Of a DNA stretch of 64,000 nucleotides, positions 11,701 through 22,665 are shown one piece after another. How positions within the stretch are numbered: the first letter of the stretch is position 1; each line of letters begins with the position of its first letter. The DNA comes from Ostrinia nubilalis (taxonomy: Eukaryota > Arthropoda > Insecta > Lepidoptera > Crambidae): the NCBI RefSeq assembly GCF_963855985.1, contig NC_087111.1, positions 4,221,001 through 4,285,000 on the forward strand. Reading direction: 5' to 3'. The position numbers were made by a program, and so were the translations under genes. The notes under the pieces were generated by a model. The model ran no database searches. It was given only the letters and a program-made list of their open reading frames with translations, and had not been told where the DNA came from.

Positions 11701-14700
11701 CTGTCATTCTTTCAAATTCCAGTAACGGTGCTGCCGCAGAGGTCACCGTCAGGCCAGAGACCCTCGCGCGAGCTGGCCACTCCCTAGAGGACCAGGCCCA
11801 ACAGCTGATCATGGACAAGTTGTATGCCTTCGCCACGACCAGGTCGTTGAGATACAGGCTACTGGACAACGCTGACCTGGTCATCTCTGGCAAGACTGAG
11901 AAGGATGGCACTCTTGGCGTTGGTGAGTTATTAGTAATTATTTTTTGTAAAGGCTTTTAAAGAGCGCTTTTAAACATCCTAGTGTTACTTAAACCCTATA
12001 CTGCTTTGGGGCCGATGGTTCCAAATAAACAGGCCAATGCTGAGCCAGCCACCATCTCGTAACTCTCAATTTCATAATACATCTGTTTAGACACGTGGTT
12101 CAGGCAAAGTTGAATAAGATCACGTGCACAGCTCGTGGATATCGTAAAAAGCGACTTAAGGAGAAAAATCAGGCCGATCCCAATCCGTCTAGGTCTTTGG
12201 TAGAATGTAAAAAATAGCTCAAATCTTTGATCGTTGATGAGTTCTAGAATGTTCTTCAATTATTGTTAGGAGATCTGGTTTGGTCTTCTCAAGTTCAACT
12301 AAGAGAGCAATGAGACAACTAATTTATAGCACCTCAGGTTAAAAGAAAGATCTTACCATCATTATCGTCATCATTATCCTTAATAACCAAAACCACTTAC
12401 CAAGATCGTGAAAAATATTTAAAAGACTTGTAGTTATTATGGCAATTTTAGACACCTAATCGATTTTGTTTGCAAAGATCTAATATTATTAGTAAGAAAT
12501 CTTTGTTTTTGGTTATTATTATTCGATGCCTGCCAATAATGTAGTAAGTAATATTGATAACACAATCTAATTCTCTAAAAGTGTTGCCTTTACTGTCGAT
12601 AGCGGATTTATCGATTATGTGATAACTTTTATCGACGTCAAAATGTATGGGTAAAATCGATATAATGGCGTGATAACCGCTTATCGCGGCGCGCATCTTA
12701 GGCCTACTGAATCCAATTTATATTTAGAAAATGTACGTTTAGTATTAATATGAAATTGATTTCAATTTGAATTTAATTGTTACTCAATTGAATTCATATT
12801 TAATACTCATGTTGAATATGATTTATTAAATAATTAAATTGAAAACCAATCAACCAATAACTTCACGAACAGTTATCGACAAATTAACTACACACACGGA
12901 CGCAACCCCAACACTATTTAGTAATCAAGTTCTAGTAACACAATTTTCAGAACTAAGCTAAGTTGTTTGGTGAAATACATTTATATCATACAATGTGATT
13001 ATTATTAATAGAATTTTCGTTAGCTTTATTAGGCAACCTAATCACTTTAACTAGTAACTCTCGTGTGTTCAAACATTAATTTTGTTAGTAAATATTATGT
13101 TAACGTCTCCGTGGTTCACTTAAAATGAGCTATATGAAACGTCCATCCACAAAATGATGACTTCATAATAACGGTTCCAGGAAGGCCGCTGCCAACCGGC
13201 CAATCTGGAAATCATTGGTCTCCATCCATTGGCCTCCGCCTATGTTCAGCAGTGGACGTCCAGTGGCTGAAAATGATAATGATGACGAACATAATTATTG
13301 AGTATTCACCAATTGCGGGATTTATTCCACTATACTTTCCCACCACTGCGACTCCGGTAAAGCTAGGATCTACAACTTGGTCTCCAATGAAACTCAACCA
13401 GTGAAAGTTTAGTTAACCCGCAACGAATTCAATCAGAAGAATTATAGGAGGAGTTCATCATCGTTTCAGTCATAGGACGTCCATTGCTGAACATAAGCCT
13501 CCCCCAATGATTTCCATGATGATCGATTGGTAGCGGCCTGCGTCCAGCGCCTTCATGTCGTTTTTTCGTCTTTGGGAGGAGTTCGAAACATGTATGATAT
13601 CGATTACCTCCGTTGCAAAGCGGGAAACAGAATGACTCTTAATTTGTGTATTCACCAATTCTTATCAAAGTATTTATTTTCCCTTCTTCCAGGAGTATCA
13701 ATGAAGGCGCCCAAAGCAATTGAAACCGGTCGCGCGCGGAACAAGAACATCGGCCCGTTCCTAGCAGCTGCTGCCATGAAATTTGGCCTCCTCGGAGCTC
13801 TGACCTTCAAGGGTCTCACGCTCATGGTCGGGAAGGCCCTGCTGATCTCCAAGATCGCACTGCTCCTCGCCACGATTATCGGACTGAAGAAACTTTTCTC
13901 CCATCAGGTGAAAGACTAGTGAGAGAGGAGTAAAGGTGTTGCATGAGTTTTGGGTTTTATTTCACGGTGGAGGTTTGTGAACATGGATGACGATTCCGTA
14001 GAGTTAAACTTATGATCAGTATAGGGTTTAACATACTGGATGCGGTCTACTGTAAGTTCAAAGGAATCGTAGAACTGCACTAGAAGCGAATGAAATACTA
14101 TTATTTAAGATCTACCTGTCTATGGACAAGTTTCTGATAGTCTTCTGAGAAGGACAGTTTGGCATATTTCATACATACCTTGCTTTTTAAAGCAGCTAGG
14201 TAACAGGAAATGTGTGAACTTTATGACCTTACAATCCGGTTGAGTTAACTGCGCACCTGGCAGCCGTGACGTTAAAACAGACCGGGCGACCGGAGTGCGG
14301 GGAGGATTTTTTTTATTATCCACAACAAGGAAGCTCTTGGCCTGTATCTCACCTGATGTGATGATCAGGCCGAAGGTGGAAGCGAGCTTCACCCGGAATC
14401 CTCAACCACGGAGGAACTGACTATCTTACCTCTAACTGCCGGAACAAAATAATGCTGTTAACTTTGTTGTTATAGCGACAGACTTAGGTAAGATGGTGGT
14501 AGCTAGCCAGGCGGAATTAAAACAAGCCCTACCACCAACCAAACCGAACAGAAAAATCTGCCCCCACTAGGAATCGAACCCGGGACCTCTGCATCTGAAG
14601 CAGGTGGTCTTACCACTAGACCACAGAGGCGGTTAAAGGTGTACGAGTATGTGCAAGGGAGAATTGCATTCCAGCGAACCTGTTTAATTTAGTGCTCGTT

Positions 14701-17700
14701 GTAACACCATGTTCATAAACCTTCGCGATTTTACCCTCACAACAGCATGGTATGTCTCTCATACAATATGCACGGAAAATAACATTATTGCAAAATCACA
14801 TCTGACATAGACTCACGTAAAAAATAATCTCGCACGATGAATGTGGAACATTTTAACATTGAGGGTTTAACATTGAGTATGAGTGTTATATTTCTTGGAA
14901 AACATTTTCATCAGCTGTGAAACTTGCGAACTTTATAATTAACTACACCAACTGTTAATTCAGGAGCTCTAACATTATTACAAATAGAAAATTTATTATC
15001 TGTGGGCTGAGTGTGAGTTTACATGAAACACCCTCACTAGTGAGCGCGTTTAAAAAATGTATGAAAATTTTAGTTTTTGAACGTTTCCCGCTAGGGGCGC
15101 TGTACAATCCGTCATACATTTAATGTCATTTTTTGACGCGCTCACTAGTGAGCGCGTTTGATGTAGACTCACACTAGGCCCTCTGATACTTTATTGCACT
15201 GTAGGTATGTATACATACAATACTATAAACTAAATTCTTTCTAGAAAAGTATGATAATTTAAAAATAAAAATAAGGTCCATTTTATAGTTTTCGGCCCAG
15301 GAAAGAGAGCTGTATTGAATTTTAGATATTAAACTCTCGAACACAACCAAAAAGGGACCAATGGGTTTTCTGGGCAGATCCAATCAATAAACCCATTAGC
15401 ATACAAACAGAAATATTAATGAATCCGTTGATTTAGGCTGATAGGTATCAGATAATTGTTTTGTTCACTAACCGAGCTACTTAAAATGTCTAGAAGTTTT
15501 GAATGAAGCCGCCGAACTGGACATGACATGTAATTGATATGAAATAATTTATTTCTACATTTCAATATTCATTAGAACTGTTCCAATTAGTACATAAGGT
15601 ATTTAACATTTGAATTCCCCGCAGATTACAGAGTTCATGTCGGCTAATAATTTGTCGAACAGTTAATTAGTATGAACATGTACGCACATTACACCGATTT
15701 AGTTTTGGCCGATAGCTCTACAATTGTACAAGTCGAATTTAGAAACAGTGTTAATATATTTTAGTAAATGCACCATACGTAGAATGTTCCCTTCACTTGA
15801 AAAGAAAACACTCACTATGAGAAATATTAGTCACTCAGTATTTTTTTAAATCCATTTATAAACCATACATCGTTGGTTTGCTAAAGCACGTTAAGTCACG
15901 TTCACACGACAGTATCCTGTTTAGTAAAAAAAATGCTAATGTATCAACTGTGTTAGCTCTAAAACTTTTACTAACCCTTTTGCTCACTAACTCTGTTAAC
16001 CCTCACACATTCACTTCTTTAGTCTTTTATTGTGTTACAAAAACGGACCCTACGTGGATCAACACTGGCTAAGGGTTACACACATTCGTTTGGCTTGGCC
16101 AACATAGTGCTGATATACATAATAAGTAATTAAGTAATTATTGTGGATACTGCTATCTTGCACACATTGCACTGTAAAGAGAAAAAATGACAGTTTGTCT
16201 TTCCCCGGGACAAACTTGACCTTCACTGGTTGGGTTTTTATAGGTGGTCAAGCTGTAGATCCTGGCTACACAGGAGTTGCAGCGGTGGGAACGAGAAGTG
16301 GGAGTAGTCCCTTGTAAAAAGGAGGAGAATTCATGTATCACAAACAACTCCAAATTAATCGTATAAACAAAGTCCAAAATAAGTAGCTACGAATTTAAGA
16401 TTGTAAACGGTAATTTGTGCAATACCTACTAGTAAGTGTAAGCTTTAGGAAATGAAAGTGATACGGCCCTGTAGATTACTCGTATAATAATTAAAGAGAG
16501 TTGCCGATACAAATTACGATTTACAATCTAATTTGCATGTAAAATTATTTTTTATACACAATAACGAAAGTAAAAAAGTTTGTTTTACCGGAATGCTGTC
16601 TTCTAAAAGAGATTTAAGTACGAATACGTTTCAGGCTGTCATCAAAAAGGATTAACTCAAATTCCTTGAATGAGACTTGATGGGATGGAGGCACCGTGGC
16701 AGGAAATACCTCAGCTAAAATATGTAACCTTTTGGCCCTTGGTAAAACATGCAAAACAAGGTTAACTCAGCCTTTCGGCCCGGGCGTACACACGCACTGT
16801 AAGGGTTAACAGAAAACAAAATGGTGTCTTCTAACCCAGCCAGAGAATTGATACGTGCCAAAGACCAAAATCAACGAATATAAAAAAAACATAAAAATAA
16901 TCAGTCCCCTGATGATATTTATACAAAGTCTATAGTTTAGTAATGTAAATAACACGTTAATTTATTATTATTTATTTTTAACCTTAGTTTTATTTTATAC
17001 TTGTGCTAACTTGTACAATGTGCTAATTTCGCATTTAAACAACTAAGCATTTGCTTACAATAATAATTTATTAATTTATTGTTATTTAATTATTATTAAT
17101 TGTACTAACAAGTATTTATTATGGATTAAACGAATTAATACGATTGTATTTATTTATTTCTTATCCTAATCTACTAATGGCGAATTATACTAAGAATGCT
17201 AATCTGTAATTTTATTTACCAATGACAAACAATGTTTATTGTTTTACGAAGGTTAGGAAACTTTTTTATTTGTTGCCTTATAAAAGTTACATAATGAAAA
17301 GTCCTATATGTATATCACTTCGAGAAGTTCGAGACAACAGTTGATAATAAAAATAATGGGCAAAAGATATGGATACGCTATGATGAAGGCTACTGACAAC
17401 GCCATTCTTGTGGCGGAGTTTTGGGCCGACGCTGTGTAGGTTTGTTGTCGACACGACAAGAAATAGTATAGATACGCCCTGTGAGACTTTCAGACAGTTA
17501 TTATTTATTTAAGAAAAATTAACTGCAAGATTTTAGTTCAAAATCGGCTAAAGTTATGGTTAACTTCAGCCGATTTTGAACTGAAATCTTGCAGTTACAC
17601 AGATACTAAATACCTAGGTTTTTATTTTTAAACTTCATAAACTGTCTGGCAAAATTAGGTTTGAACAGGCTATACTCAAAACTGTAAACGCCCGAAGCGT

Positions 17701-20700
17701 AATGGATTCTATTCGTACAGTCGACCGCACATCAAACTATACATTTTGTTGCAATCTCGCCTTTATTTCGACTACATAAGATGGTACAATATTTACGCTT
17801 ATTATGCTGTCTGTACACCGATTGAGTCTTGGGTCGGGTTGGGCAAAAACCAATCGAAAGCTCAGGCAAACAAGAAACAAAATTAGTATATTTCTAGGCC
17901 TTTCAATTAAATTTTGTAATGGATGAAACGTGTTGGAGGCAGTCCAAAAAAGGTATTGTGTATTGTATTGGAAATCATAGATACATGTTAAGGACATAAT
18001 AACAGTTATCTACAGTGTGCTTACCATGAGTTTACGTTGGGTGTGCTCGCTAGCGACTGCGTAAAAAAATGACATTTAATGTATGACATATTGTGCAGTG
18101 CCCGTAGCGGCTACTTTCAAGAAATAAAATCTTCATAGATTTTTTTGACGTACCTACTCGCTAGCGATATTTTGTGCTAGCGAGCACACATAACGTAACC
18201 TCATGGTAAGCACACTGATCGGACAGAAATAATTGACAGAATACAGATGTAATGCAATATTAAAACAAAAATATAGGAAATCTTAGTTTAGTAGGTACAC
18301 GTACGTTACATCTGCATGTAGGATGGCCAAAGAGCATACTCTACTTTTTTTCCTACAGACACTGCTAGCTATTTCCTTCGGGGCATCTGAATAGACTCAA
18401 ATAGTCCTTTAGATTTTAAGTTTAATATTATTACTACTCTGAATGGATCATAACGGTCTGAAATAAACGCATTATTATTATTATTTATATTATACGTTTA
18501 TCAAAACCAGACTCAAAATTAGATTTTGTGACTGACCGAATTCTGTGACATACGCTTAGTGACTAAACTTACCTTAAGTTTAGTCACGAAGTTAGATGAA
18601 TTTACCGTATAGGTAGTTACCATTACCATTTCTTCGGAAATTGAAGATGTACTGATGGCAAACAGGAGTTTTAACCAAGATAAATACATTACAAGATGTG
18701 ATTAATTTTATTCCTCTTGATAAGATAAATAAGCAAATTCTTTCAAACCATGATTGAGTTTGCACTGTCTTTGTATCGATAGCCTTTGATCAATCAAGGA
18801 TTCAAATAACGAAAAAAGTTTTAAACTCCAATCCTCTTAGGAACACGTTCGGAAAAAGGGTGTACAATAGACAAAAGAGTAGTGATTTTGGGCTTTAATA
18901 TCAGATAAATAAAGTACATTCGGAGAGCAACTTGTGCTGTTGTTTGTACAATAAAGAATCATTAATTTATGTCAAGGGAATTGCTTTTTGGATCCTATTT
19001 CATTTGTTACATTGTGATGAATACTGAATGACTTTTAAAACGAAGTTAAGACAAAGGGTTTCTGATCTATAAACATTCCTGCATTTATGAGTTTTTTATT
19101 GGTTTAGACTTAAATAACAAAAGTAAGTAGAGTTTCGTGATTGATTAGTGGCAAACCTAAGTTATTTATTTGAGGCTCTAAACTATAGAAAATAATATTA
19201 TAATATAGTTAATTTAATATAGAATATATTTCTTAAATTGTTGTAAGGTAGGTAGGGGAGACCGAGGAAAGTTGTAACAGAGGTTCAGATGTCACACAGC
19301 CGATTCTTTAGCCGAAAGAGCAACGAATCCACAGAGTTGCTAGCTTGATAAATAAGGTTCGGAAAATTGGCTTTATTACAACCTACTCCTGTTACAACTC
19401 TCCTTGGTCTACATGTACAATTGTCAATTGATTTCAAGTCACCCTGCGGCTTGTCTTGACAACTGCCTACAAAGTCAGCAAACAGACCGACATTATTTTA
19501 TCTCTACCCATCCAAGGAAACGCTTGCGAATAAACTAAATTAGCAAGTAATAATGTACGAATAATAGTCTCTATGGTATCATCCATAGAAGTGTGGAACC
19601 ATTTAGTTTTATTGCCCAACTCTATCATATCTCTAGGGACGAGTTTTGCCGTAATTTGATTTTTTGTCGACGGTAGAGTTGTAAATCCTAAAAGATGTGT
19701 CAGCGGTGGGAACTAGAGGTGGTATTAAACATACGGGCCCTTGAGTGAACTCGGCAAGTGTAGTGTAGAACGCCCTCCAGCTGGGTGGAGTGATGATTTG
19801 TGATAGGTCGCCGACTGAAGCTAGATGCGGCAAGCTGAAAACAGCGTAAAATGGCGTATATTGGAGGAGGCTAAAGCCGCGTTTTCATTAGGAAACATTT
19901 GTCCCGCGACTCTGTCGCCCGACACGAAATTCACGTGTCCCGCGCGATGTCGCGCGACGTCACTTGCGACATCTACGGGTCGCGAGACTTGTCGCTTGTC
20001 ATGCTCTATGCACTACTGGCTACGGGACTATTCCCACCTCTCGTTCCCACCACTGCAACTCCTGTATAGCCAGGATCTACAGCTTGACCGCCACAAAAAC
20101 CCAACCAATGAAGGTCAAGTTTGTCCCGGGGGAAAGTTAAACTGTCATTGGACCCGCAACGAAATTAATCAGACATAGGAGGAGTTCGAAATTAAGGTTC
20201 GACTTCCCTCCATTGCAAAGCGGATGACAGGTGACAAACAAAGAATTAAAACCTTTAAGAAAAGATTATGCACCACGGACAATAAATTAAAGTAAGGGGG
20301 CCTATCTTATGAGCAATTAGCCAATAATATTTTTCACAAAATCGCTTAAAAGCACGGAAATTTTTCCTTGTCGCGACAAGATCGGTGTAATAAATTGCGG
20401 AAACAGATATATTATGATGTATTCAATTAATTATTATATCACGTTCATGTTTCCAAAGATCACACTGGCACTACTGGCTAGTGTGAACATGTCAAAGGTA
20501 GAACAGGACAAAGTTGCAGAGACAAACTACGTGAATGTCGGACGACTAATCTCTGCGACATGTCCCCAGTGAAAACTTGACTTTATATCCAGTAGCGGAT
20601 TGCTAGAGGCTGATTGATGACAACTGTTCTTATGACTACTGCTGAACAAAACCTCCTTCAAGACTTCTACAACGAACGGTCTTGCGCTGCCCGCATATTA

Positions 20701-21922
20701 ATAGGTGCTTCCCTCTACCTTCGTCAGATTGTCGGTTCACATAATGGGAGTCGCCGCTCGAGACCTTTTCTGCCCTTAAACGGCCATCATTCTATTCTAC
20801 GTGCTATGTGCCCGTAGGAATGCAATAATAGTATTAAGTATTGAGTAATCTCTATAATGAAGCATTGACCTCAATCCCAGAGTTTGAAAGCTTAAGTATA
20901 AACAAATTAATTTAGAATTTATTCCAGAAATAACTTGACTTCCTGTTAAATATTAAACTTTGAGGAACATGGTTTGAGTTCTGTTGTTAAGTTTTGACAG
21001 ACTGTCTTTTGCAGGTCAGTAAATAAATGAGTTGGTAAGGTCATGGAGTGGAAATATTAAATAACATGGGAGATAAGGGTTTAACTAACTATCAATAGGC
21101 AAAGATTGCATGCATAATCTTCACAAACTAATGTTAATTATTTAAAAAAAAAATAACTCTTGAAAAAGCCTAAAAAATATACAGGGTGTTAGGTAAATGG
21201 GTATATGAGCCGACACTAGCCCATGTTAACATGGGCATATAAATGGTATGGTGAAGTCAGAAATTTGATATCATCATTTTAATTTTTTTAATTTTCATAG
21301 AAAATAAATTTTATAAGATCCGATTTGTATGAAAATTAAAATAATTAAAATGAAGATATCAATTTTCTGACTTCACCACACCATTTAATATATGACCATG
21401 TTAACATGGGCTAGTGTCGGCTCATATACCCATTTACCTAACACCCTGTATAAGACTTCTCACTCAAATTTTCTGAACATGATATTGTCTCATTTGTAGA
21501 CTTTATAAAATACTAAGCGGCTGCTCGCGACTTCGTACGCGTGAATCCCGTTTTACCCGCTTAGGGGTTGAATTTTTCAAAATCCCGTCTTAGTGGGCAC
21601 CTACGTTCTAAAAGGAACCCTCATGCATAATTTGAGACTCTTAGCACTTGTAGTGTTTGAGATTTCGTGATGAGTGAGTGAGTCAGTCAATGAGTGACCT
21701 ATCGCTTTTATAGATATAGATGTTACAACCAATGCCGTTGGTTTTGCAAAATCTCTATACAATTTCAAGTATTTCATAATTTATTTGTTCTTTTTCCACA
21801 CACAGAAGAAAAACATTACCTTCGAAGTGTTCACCGATCTACGACCTCCAAAAGACTGGAGCCACTGGAAGCGGAGCCTGGATTCAGAGTTGTATAGCTG
21901 GCAACGAGGGAACTACTTATAA
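8591..21922 (+). CDS. Osiris-family protein gene 1 (span of four visible exons, 5' exon missing)
   Basis: This is the genomic span of an Osiris-family (DUF1676) gene joined from exons 8591-8754, 11723-11922, 13693-13907 and 21806-21922. Every junction has an AG acceptor and GT donor, and the phases match (2, 1, 0). The joined frame gives 231 residues plus a TAA stop. Order of parts: a two-Cys segment (visible residues 17 and 25), a DUF1676-like middle, a long Leu/Ala/Gly-rich membrane segment ending in Gly-Leu-Lys-Lys-Leu-Phe, and a short tail starting KKNITFEVF, which resembles the KHVTYEVV-type segment after the membrane part of many Osiris proteins. The signal-peptide exon should end in phase 0; I did not find it in 1-8590, so it may lie before the window. 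Osiris proteins are insect-specific and linked to cuticle and endosomal traffic. Which Osiris member this is cannot be decided by eye. Gene 2 lies downstream on the opposite strand. Confidence 0.85.
8755..9765 (+). other. Intron sequence of Osiris gene 1, no further gene seen
   Basis: From 8773 to 8822 it shares GATTGCGGTCAAATACCTGCC with a LINE-like tail near 51880. The 104-residue frame at 9192-9506 has no recognised domain and is probably chance. Confidence 0.45.
9766..9842 (-). mobile_element. Decayed tRNA-derived SINE head
   Basis: The - strand shows a tRNA-like order: CAGCTCAGATGGTGAGAGCA (A-box-like), GCGAAAGGTCGTAGG (B-box-like), then CACCTTAGGCAATT. The other two remnants are at 5570-5625 and 55684-55750. 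Confidence 0.5.
9983..10111. mobile_element. MITE family A copy
   Basis: GCCCGTATTCACAAACGATG at the left, TTTGTGAATACGGGT at the right. Confidence 0.8.
10629..10762. mobile_element. Hairpin MITE with AGGCC(T)GGTTTT ends
   Basis: The arms run CTAAGGCCTGGTTTTAACCA and TGGTAAAAACCGGGCCTAAG. Inner parts are also inverted (AGAGGAGATGAGATTG against ATCTTATCTCCTCTCC). Confidence 0.7.
10763..11489 (+). other. Intron sequence of Osiris gene 1
   Basis: Mixed composition, with a GC-richer stretch near 10765-10950. No supported coding exon or clear element. Confidence 0.4.
11490..11672 (-). mobile_element. Helitron-like non-autonomous remnant
   Basis: On the - strand it ends ACCCG...GGGGCGGGTCGCTAG then T, a CTAG-T end after a GC-rich hairpin. 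Inside are ACGCAACGGATTTTGATGCG and TCTGTCCCTATGTATGC, a pattern common in moth genomes. It stops about 50 bp before a gene 1 acceptor. Confidence 0.55.
11723..11922 (+). CDS. Osiris gene 1, DUF1676 middle exon
   Basis: The acceptor is TTCCAG before 11723 and the donor is TTG|GTGAGT at 11923. One base completes a Ser codon from the previous exon and the exon leaves in phase 1. The translation holds an acidic and polar segment, then LIMDKLYAFATTRSLRYRLL, then DADLVISG-like residues (LVISGKTEKDG). This fits the middle part of the DUF1676 domain. A Helitron-like remnant ends about 50 bp upstream of the acceptor. The other five frames show no comparable coding pattern. Confidence 0.85.
11923..13175 (+). 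other. Intron sequence of Osiris gene 1
   Basis: AT-rich. A stretch at 12590-12710 with repeated TTATCG/CGATAA pieces and GGCGCGCATCTTAGGCC is shared loosely with 10470-10545 and 60690-60810. No coding exon seen. Confidence 0.45.
13176..13285 (+). mobile_element. RTE-type LINE 3' end fragment
   Basis: CTATGTTCAGCAGTGGACGT then a decayed (ATGATGA)n tail; the translation resembles the VQQW-T end of the RTE protein. Confidence 0.65.
13310..13457 (-). mobile_element. Family X retroposon fragment
   Basis: On the - strand: GTTTCATTGGAGACCAAG, then GATCCTAGCTTTACCGGAG, then CAGTGGTGGGAAAG. It is a diverged copy of the X sequence at 20023-20467 and 41293-41490. Confidence 0.55.
13458..13557 (-). 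mobile_element. RTE-type LINE 3' end fragment
   Basis: TCATCATCGTTTCAGTCATAGG then GACGTCCATTGCTGAACATA. It lies 135 bp upstream of the membrane exon of gene 1. Confidence 0.7.
13693..13907 (+). CDS. Osiris gene 1, membrane-segment exon
   Basis: The acceptor is CTTCCAG before 13693 and the donor is CAG|GTGAAA at 13908 (phase 1 in, phase 0 out). It encodes a short basic linker with TGRARNKN, then about 45 hydrophobic residues (FLAAAAMKFGLLGALTFKG, then LLISKIALLLATIIGLKKLF). This pattern of Ala/Gly/Leu with regularly spaced Lys is the hallmark membrane segment of Osiris proteins. If the donor is not used, the frame ends at TAG 13917-13919 after three extra residues (VKD). I prefer the spliced form because the next exon carries a recognisable Osiris tail motif. 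Confidence 0.87.
14306..14634 (-). mobile_element. tRNA-derived SINE, full-length type
   Basis: The head on the - strand has CCGCCTCTGTGGTCTAGTGG and GGGTTCGATTCCTAG. The 3' end reads TGAGATACAGGCCAAGAGC then an A/T-rich tail. It is in intron 3 of gene 1. Confidence 0.85.
15009..15175. mobile_element. MITE family C, diverged copy
   Basis: TGAGTGTGAGTTTACATG at the left and ATGTAGACTCACACT at the right. The inner CTCACTAGTGAGCGCG repeats are inverted, with the core CGCTAGGGGCGCTGTACAATC shared with 59621-59806. Confidence 0.7.
15176..16188 (+). other. Intron sequence of Osiris gene 1
   Basis: AT-rich, no coding exon seen. A piece near 15680-15720 (CACATTACACCGATTTAG, GGCCGATAG) recalls the MITE at 4456-4632. 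Confidence 0.45.
16189..16312 (+). mobile_element. Family X retroposon fragment
   Basis: GACAGTTTGTCTTTCCCCGG, then GGTCAAGCTGTAGATCCTGG, ending near AGTGGGAGTAGTCCC, the constant 3' end of family X. Confidence 0.7.
16313..17385 (+). other. Intron sequence of Osiris gene 1
   Basis: Very AT-rich, especially 16900-17290. No supported exon or clear element. Confidence 0.5.
17386..17461 (+). repeat. Short dispersed repeat shared with 8158-8233
   Basis: Same order of blocks as the copy at 8158-8233, ending TTGTTGTCGACACGACAAG. Confidence 0.6.
17520..17597. repeat. Long hairpin
   Basis: An inverted repeat with about 36-bp arms (TAACTGCAAGATTTTAGTTC against GAACTGAAATCTTGCAGTTA) around a small loop. 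It could be a minimal MITE or a foldback. Confidence 0.7.
18015..18215. mobile_element. MITE family C copy
   Basis: GTGTGCTTACCATGAGTTTA at the left and CATGGTAAGCACAC at the right, with inner GTGTGCTCGCTAGCGA pieces inverted. Confidence 0.8.
18216..19251 (+). other. Intron sequence of Osiris gene 1
   Basis: AT-rich, no coding exon or clear element. Confidence 0.5.
19252..19412. mobile_element. MITE family D, intact copy
   Basis: GTAGGGGAGACCGAGGAAAG and GTTGTAACA at the left, TGTTACAACTCTCCTTGGTC at the right. It is the simple form of the nested element at 44065-44860. Confidence 0.75.
19872..20582. mobile_element. MITE family E interrupted by family X
   Basis: Outer ends are inverted: AAGCCGCGTTTTCATTAGG with GTCCCGCGACTCTGTCG on the left, CGACATGTCCCCAGTGAAAA on the right. 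The insert is described separately. Confidence 0.6.
20023..20467 (-). mobile_element. Family X retroposon, longest copy, with target duplication
   Basis: Flanked by a perfect 13-bp repeat GCACTACTGGCTA (20010-20022 and 20468-20480). On the - strand it ends in the constant GAGAGGTGGGAATAGTCCC. Upstream of it are GGTTGGGTTTTTGTGG and GGTCCAATGACAGTTTAAC. No long open frame. The target-duplication size suggests retrotransposition. Confidence 0.75.
20637..20816 (-). mobile_element. RTE-type LINE fragment, decayed
   Basis: It corresponds to the GRW-RKVLEWRP and RWTDDL-VAG part of the RTE end, with many changes. Confidence 0.6.
21181..21451. mobile_element. MITE family F with CAGGGTGTTAGG ends
   Basis: Terminal inverted repeats of about 80 bp: ACAGGGTGTTAGGTAAATGG on the left and CCATTTACCTAACACCCTGT on the right, flanked by TA. 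Inner ends ACTAGCCCATGTTAACATGG also pair. It lies in intron 3 of Osiris gene 1. Confidence 0.85.
21513..21721 (-). mobile_element. Helitron-like non-autonomous element
   Basis: The - strand starts ATCTATATCTATAAAAGCGA then GGTCACTCATTGACTGACTC and ends with GGGATTCACGCGTACG and a GC-rich CCGCTTAG. It is the same family as 38973-39172 and 58333-58541. Confidence 0.7.
21806..21922 (+). CDS. Osiris gene 1, C-terminal exon
   Basis: The acceptor is CCACACACAG before 21806 and the exon is entered in phase 0. It encodes 38 residues then TAA at 21920-21922. It starts KKNITFEVF, which matches in position and character the KHVTYEVV-like stretch following the membrane segment in many Osiris proteins. 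The remainder is a short Trp- and Arg-rich tail (DWSHWKRSL, LYSWQRGNYL). The exon is separated from the membrane exon by 7.9 kb of transposon-rich intron, so gene finders could miss it. A canonical AQXLAY motif is not obvious. Confidence rests on exact phase and motif position, not on a search. Confidence 0.75.
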   Translation, partial: KKNITFEVFTDLRPPKDWSHWKRSLDSELYSWQRGNYL

Positions 21923-22125
21923 CACAAATTATTTTACGTGTTTATCAGTAAGATTAGCCTATTTTACGTAGGACCAATGTAGCTTTCCACTGGTAATTTT
22001 TTTTAAAATCGGTTCAGTAATTCGGTTGAACTTTAAAACAGTTTTCCACAGTTTTGAAGTTCAAAATCGGTTCAGTACTTAAGTTTTCACAAACTTATAG
22101 TTTTATCTCTTTAAACAGATTTTTA

Positions 22126-22131
22126 AATAAA
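22126..22131 (+). terminator. Candidate poly(A) signal of Osiris gene 1
   Basis: AATAAA lies about 200 bp after the stop codon at 21922. The region is AT-rich, so a chance hit is quite possible. Confidence 0.35.
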
Positions 22132-22665
22132 TATTCGAGTATTATCACATTGTAAAAATATTAACTTTCTCATATTTTGATTAGGTACCTACTAACTGTG
22201 TGACTATCTGACTAATATTTAGGAGACCTGTAAATTGATGCAAATGTATTGAATTAATGCAAAGTTAATAATCATGTATAAACCTACCTAATGAGAATAA
22301 TTTTAAGGAAACAGCGGTTTCATTATTTGATTGAAATAATTCTCTGACTGAAAATAATTAAACAACTGCTCAGAGGCAAAATGTTGGCTCTATTGTAGAG
22401 GTATTACTATAACAATTTACAAGCGCCCCAAAAAGGTATTAATTTAGTTACGAACAAGGACTCTGAATGTAGGATCAAGGTGTAATCTAAATTATTTTGA
22501 ATGAACTTTATTTAATTTGGCGTTAACAATTTATGTTTCATTTTAATACGGTTTTATGCCTTCTAAAAAGCGTAATAGAATTAGAAATGAGTGTTAGTAA
22601 ATGAACGCTCCTGAAAATTTTATGTGAGCAATATTTCACAGCGGTAAAATATTGCTATACAAGTC

